Of a stretch of 56,260 bases of DNA, positions 54,278-56,260 are shown one piece after another. Positions within the stretch are counted from its first letter, which is position 1, and each line of letters begins with the position of its first letter. Source of the stretch: Acidimicrobiales bacterium (GTDB taxonomy: Bacteria; Actinomycetota; Acidimicrobiia; Acidimicrobiales; SHLQ01); NCBI GenBank assembly GCA_020628865.1, contig JAHDEJ010000006.1, positions 1 to 56,260 on the forward strand, read 5' to 3'. The position numbers were made by a program, and so were the translations under genes. Below the pieces are notes generated by a model that saw only the letters and a program-made list of their open reading frames with translations, did no database searches and had not been told where the DNA came from.

Positions 54278-54312
54278 TCCTAGCGCAGTGTTCGTGGCTT
54301 CGGGGGGTGAAA

Positions 54313-54338
54313 TGGGGGATTTTTGGGGTAATGTGGCA
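54313..54338 (+). promoter_or_regulatory. MraZ operator candidate
   Basis: TGGGG (54313), TGGGG (54324) and TGGCA (54334), spaced 10-11 bp, as in the TGGGN repeats bound by MraZ in other bacteria. The set is 85-110 bp before the mraZ GTG. Confidence 0.5.
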
Positions 54339-54423
54339 TGAAATGCTTGTCATGTGTGGCGAAGTGTCATAACGTGTCACGTCATGGAGTACGTCGCACA
54401 CGCCGGAACCGGAGAGGAGAGCA

Positions 54424-54849
54424 GTGTTCGTCAACCACTACGAGCATTCGCTGGACTCGAAGAACCGCGTGGTGCTGCCGGCCAAGTTCCGGAATTCGCT
54501 CGGCGATCGGGTGTACCTCGCCCCGCAGGACAATTCCCTGGCCGTGTACTCCGAAGCGGAGTTCCAGAGGGTCACCGAGCGGTTGCTCGCCCTGGTGCAC
54601 TCGGGGGAACTCGATCCGATGACACGACGGGGCTTCGCCGCCAACACGGTGGAGGTCGAACTGGACACGGCCGGGCGGATCACCATTCCCGCCCGATTGC
54701 GCGAGTTCGCCCAGCTGGAGAACGACGTCGTCATCAACGGTGCGCTGACCTACATCGAGATCTGGAGTCGCCCCGCCTTCGAGGCGATGGAGCAGGAACT
54801 CACGGCAGTCGTGCAGGAACAGTTCCGAGCCGGGGGGAAGATCAACTAG
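54424..54849 (+). CDS. mraZ: Transcriptional regulator MraZ
   Basis: 141 residues, two AbrB-like MraZ motifs: HSLDSKNRVVLPAKFRNSLG near the start and ELDTAGRITIPARLREFAQL near 75-95. MraZ rings bind tandem TGGGN repeats and control the division/cell-wall (dcw) cluster. The GTG start is supported by GGAGAGGAGAG just upstream. It is the first gene of the dcw cluster, followed by rsmH and ftsL. Confidence 0.95.
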   Translation: MFVNHYEHSLDSKNRVVLPAKFRNSLGDRVYLAPQDNSLAVYSEAEFQRVTERLLALVHSGELDPMTRRGFAANTVEVELDTAGRITIPARLREFAQLENDVVINGALTYIEIWSRPAFEAMEQELTAVVQEQFRAGGKIN

Positions 54850-54913
54850 ATCGGGCCGGCTCCACGTCACCGACGTTTCGGAGGGCTGGCTGAACCACGA
54901 CGCACGAGCACGG

Positions 54914-55037
54914 CTCGTTCATTGACAGTCTCCCGGTTGGCAGATGGAAGGCCCCTACTCCGCCCGCTTGCCATCAGCTCGATCGGGGGAGAAATCCCGA
55001 CGTGCGCCCGCTGACCGGGGGACTGTCAATGACCGAG
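54914..55037 (+). ncRNA. Structured leader between mraZ and rsmH (mraW-motif-like)
   Basis: A 24-bp inverted repeat (54914-54937 with 55014-55037; 22 Watson-Crick pairs, one G-U, one mismatch, extendable by four weaker pairs) encloses about 76 nt. Inside are TGGCA/TGCCA and CGGGG/TCCCG hairpins. The right arm contains the GGGGG ribosome-binding site and AUG of a 22-codon ORF, which would be hidden in the stem. An RNA element called the mraW motif is known upstream of mraW/rsmH in actinobacteria; whether this is a member I cannot test. Confidence 0.65.
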
Positions 55038-55097
55038 ACGACCTGCGAACAGCTGCTCGACCGTCGTTTCCTGCCCGCCACACGTGAACGGTGCTGA
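55029..55097 (+). CDS. 22-residue leader peptide overlapping the rsmH start
   Basis: ORF MTETTCEQLLDRRFLPATRE ends with two further residues and TGA at 55095-55097. Its ATG is preceded by GGGGG with 7-nt spacing. It overlaps the rsmH GTG (55091) in another frame, the classic layout for translational coupling. rsmH itself lacks a good ribosome-binding site. Confidence 0.5.
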   Translation: MTETTCEQLLDRRFLPATRERC

Positions 55098-56035
55098 CCT
55101 TGGCTGACCCTGACCTCGACTTTTTTCATGTCCCGGTCATGCGCGACGAGGTGCTCGACGCATTCGACGAGGCGCCCGCTGGGGCGATCGTGGACGCAAC
55201 GCTCGGCGGCGCCGGGCATGCGCTTGCGCTGCTCGAGCACCGCAGCGACATCGTGCTGCACGGCATCGACCAGGACGCCGTCGCCATGGCCGTCGCCCGC
55301 GAGCGCCTGACCGCGCACGCCGATCGGGTGCACACCCATCCGGTCCGGTTCGACGCCGCTGCGGACGCGCTGGACGATGCCGGTGTCTCCGAGATCTCCG
55401 GATTCCTCATGGATCTGGGCGTCTCCTCGCCGCAGCTCGACCACGCGGACCGTGGATTCAGCTATCGCAACGATGGCCCCCTCGACATGCGCATGGATCG
55501 GACTCGGGCACTCACCGCCGCCGATGTGGTGAATGGCTACGACCTCGGTGAGCTCATCGACGTGCTGCGTTCGTACGGCGATGAGCGCCATGCGCCACGG
55601 ATCGCCCGAGCGATCCTGGCCCACCGGCCGATCTCGGGCACCGCCCAGCTCGCCGACGTGATCCGAGACGCCGTGCCCGCGGCCGCACGCCGGGCGCCCG
55701 GACATCCGGCGAAGCGGAGCTTTCAGGCCATCCGCATCGAAGTCAACGCCGAGCTGTCGATCCTGTCGTCCTCGATCGATGCACTCATCGCCCGACTCGC
55801 CGTTGGTGGCATCGGGCTCGTGCTGACCTACCACAGCGGCGAGGACCGGATCATCAAGGACCGGATGCGGGACGCAATCGACGGAAACGCTCCGGCCGGG
55901 CTCCCGGTCACCACCGACTTCGAGTGGCTCTGGCGCGGTGCGCACACCCCAACCGAGGAAGAGATCGAGCGCAACCCCCGGGCCAAGAGCGCCCGTCTTC
56001 GTGCCATTCGGCGAACGCGGAGGGCCGATGGCTGA
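55091..56035 (+). CDS. rsmH: 16S rRNA (cytosine1402-N4)-methyltransferase RsmH
   Basis: 314 residues. RsmH (MraW) uses SAM to methylate C1402 in 16S rRNA. Motifs: HVPVMRDEVLDAF, SAM loop VDATLGGAGHALALL, GIDQDAVA, GFLMDLGVSSPQLD, RGFSYRNDGPLDMRMD, and KRSFQAIRIEVNAEL near the end. The GTG at 55091 (or the in-frame TTG at 55100) has only a weak ribosome-binding site, consistent with coupling to the leader ORF. The stop overlaps the ftsL start by 8 bp. Confidence 0.95.
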   Translation: MLTLADPDLDFFHVPVMRDEVLDAFDEAPAGAIVDATLGGAGHALALLEHRSDIVLHGIDQDAVAMAVARERLTAHADRVHTHPVRFDAAADALDDAGVSEISGFLMDLGVSSPQLDHADRGFSYRNDGPLDMRMDRTRALTAADVVNGYDLGELIDVLRSYGDERHAPRIARAILAHRPISGTAQLADVIRDAVPAAARRAPGHPAKRSFQAIRIEVNAELSILSSSIDALIARLAVGGIGLVLTYHSGEDRIIKDRMRDAIDGNAPAGLPVTTDFEWLWRGAHTPTEEEIERNPRAKSARLRAIRRTRRADG

Positions 56036-56260
56036 CTCCGGAACCCGCTCACTGCGTGCCACGCTCGGCAGCGCAGCCGCAGACGTCCGCGACAAGTTCC
56101 CTGCGGTGAAGTCCGGCGAGCTCTCCTTCGCAGCGGTCGCGCTGGTCGTCGTGTTCGGATCCCTGCTCGGCATCGTCGTGCTCCAGACCTTCATCGTGCA
56201 GAACCGGGTGCAGCTCGACGCGGTGAATCGACAGCTCGACGACGCGCGGGACGAGAACCG
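56028..56260 (+). CDS. ftsL: FtsL-like division protein, 5' part
   Basis: Seventy-seven codons are present before the window ends. A basic cytoplasmic N-terminus (about 35 residues) leads to one membrane helix (FAAVALVVVFGSLLGIVVLQTF) and the start of a periplasmic coiled coil (QLDAVNRQLDDARDEN). This is the FtsL/DivIC layout. The position after rsmH in the dcw cluster supports FtsL. It is truncated by the window edge. Confidence 0.8.
   Translation, partial: MADSGTRSLRATLGSAAADVRDKFPAVKSGELSFAAVALVVVFGSLLGIVVLQTFIVQNRVQLDAVNRQLDDARDEN

Noticed and set aside
54914-55037. Small transposable element (MITE) between mraZ and rsmH
   Set aside because: It has long inverted ends but no visible target-site duplication, and the right arm contains a functional-looking ribosome-binding site and start codon coupled to rsmH; an RNA role fits better, though a MITE origin is not excluded.

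Overview
The window is 56 kb of gene-dense, high-GC DNA with actinobacterial habits: many GTG starts, candidate leaderless promoters, LAxTG-type cell-wall sorting signals, a SigB/SigF partner-switching set, and an mraZ-rsmH-ftsL cell-division cluster at the right end. Gene content and protein style suggest an Acidimicrobiia-like actinobacterium (Ilumatobacter or a relative). That placement is inference, because no rRNA or other taxonomic marker is present. I see no IS elements, phage genes, CRISPR arrays, tRNAs or rRNAs.

Layout. (1) 1-3.9 kb, minus strand: an ion and osmotic homeostasis operon (small lipoprotein, MscS-type channel, CorA, NhaP-type antiporter) with 4-bp start/stop overlaps. 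(2) 4-20 kb: a stress and signalling island. It holds two paralogous LuxR-type regulators, a STAS anti-anti-sigma factor, two HATPase-type anti-sigma candidates, a PAS-SpoIIE phosphatase, a SigB/SigF-type sigma factor, Dps, a formate/nitrite-type channel, a BaeRF/Rv2629-like protein, a RimK/zinc-protease pair, a NarL-type two-component system and a stand-alone receiver. Seven near-identical promoters, GTTT-N16-GGG(A/T)A, lie in front of genes in this island. One is upstream of the sigF operon itself. Three are placed exactly 9 nt before an ATG, which implies leaderless mRNAs. A second, palindromic motif (AATGAC-N8-GYCATT-like) recurs four times in the same island. (3) 20-26 kb: housekeeping genes (rimO, pgsA, cinA, msrB, a MaoC hydratase, an RraB-like gene), with a tandem duplication between the 3' ends of cinA and maoC.

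(4) 26-50.6 kb: a galactoside-utilisation locus. It encodes two complete-looking CUT1-type ABC importers (two UgpC/MsmK-type ATPases, two permease pairs, two lipoprotein binding proteins), a GH2 beta-galactosidase, a GH36 and a GH4 alpha-galactosidase, galactokinase, a LacI-type and a DeoR-type regulator, and a secreted FG-GAP/ASPIC lipoprotein. Candidate operators are visible for both regulators. galT and galE are not in the window. An FtsX-type exporter pair (permease plus an ATPase with an AbrB-like tail) sits inside the locus.

(5) 50.6-54 kb: a haloperoxidase-like lipoprotein, a second LAxTG surface protein and an LplA-like ligase. (6) 54-56.3 kb: mraZ, rsmH and the start of ftsL. A 24-bp inverted repeat between mraZ and rsmH would sequester the ribosome-binding site and AUG of a 22-codon leader ORF that overlaps the rsmH start. 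This looks like an RNA regulator of the division cluster and, with the stress regulon, is the most interesting part of the window.
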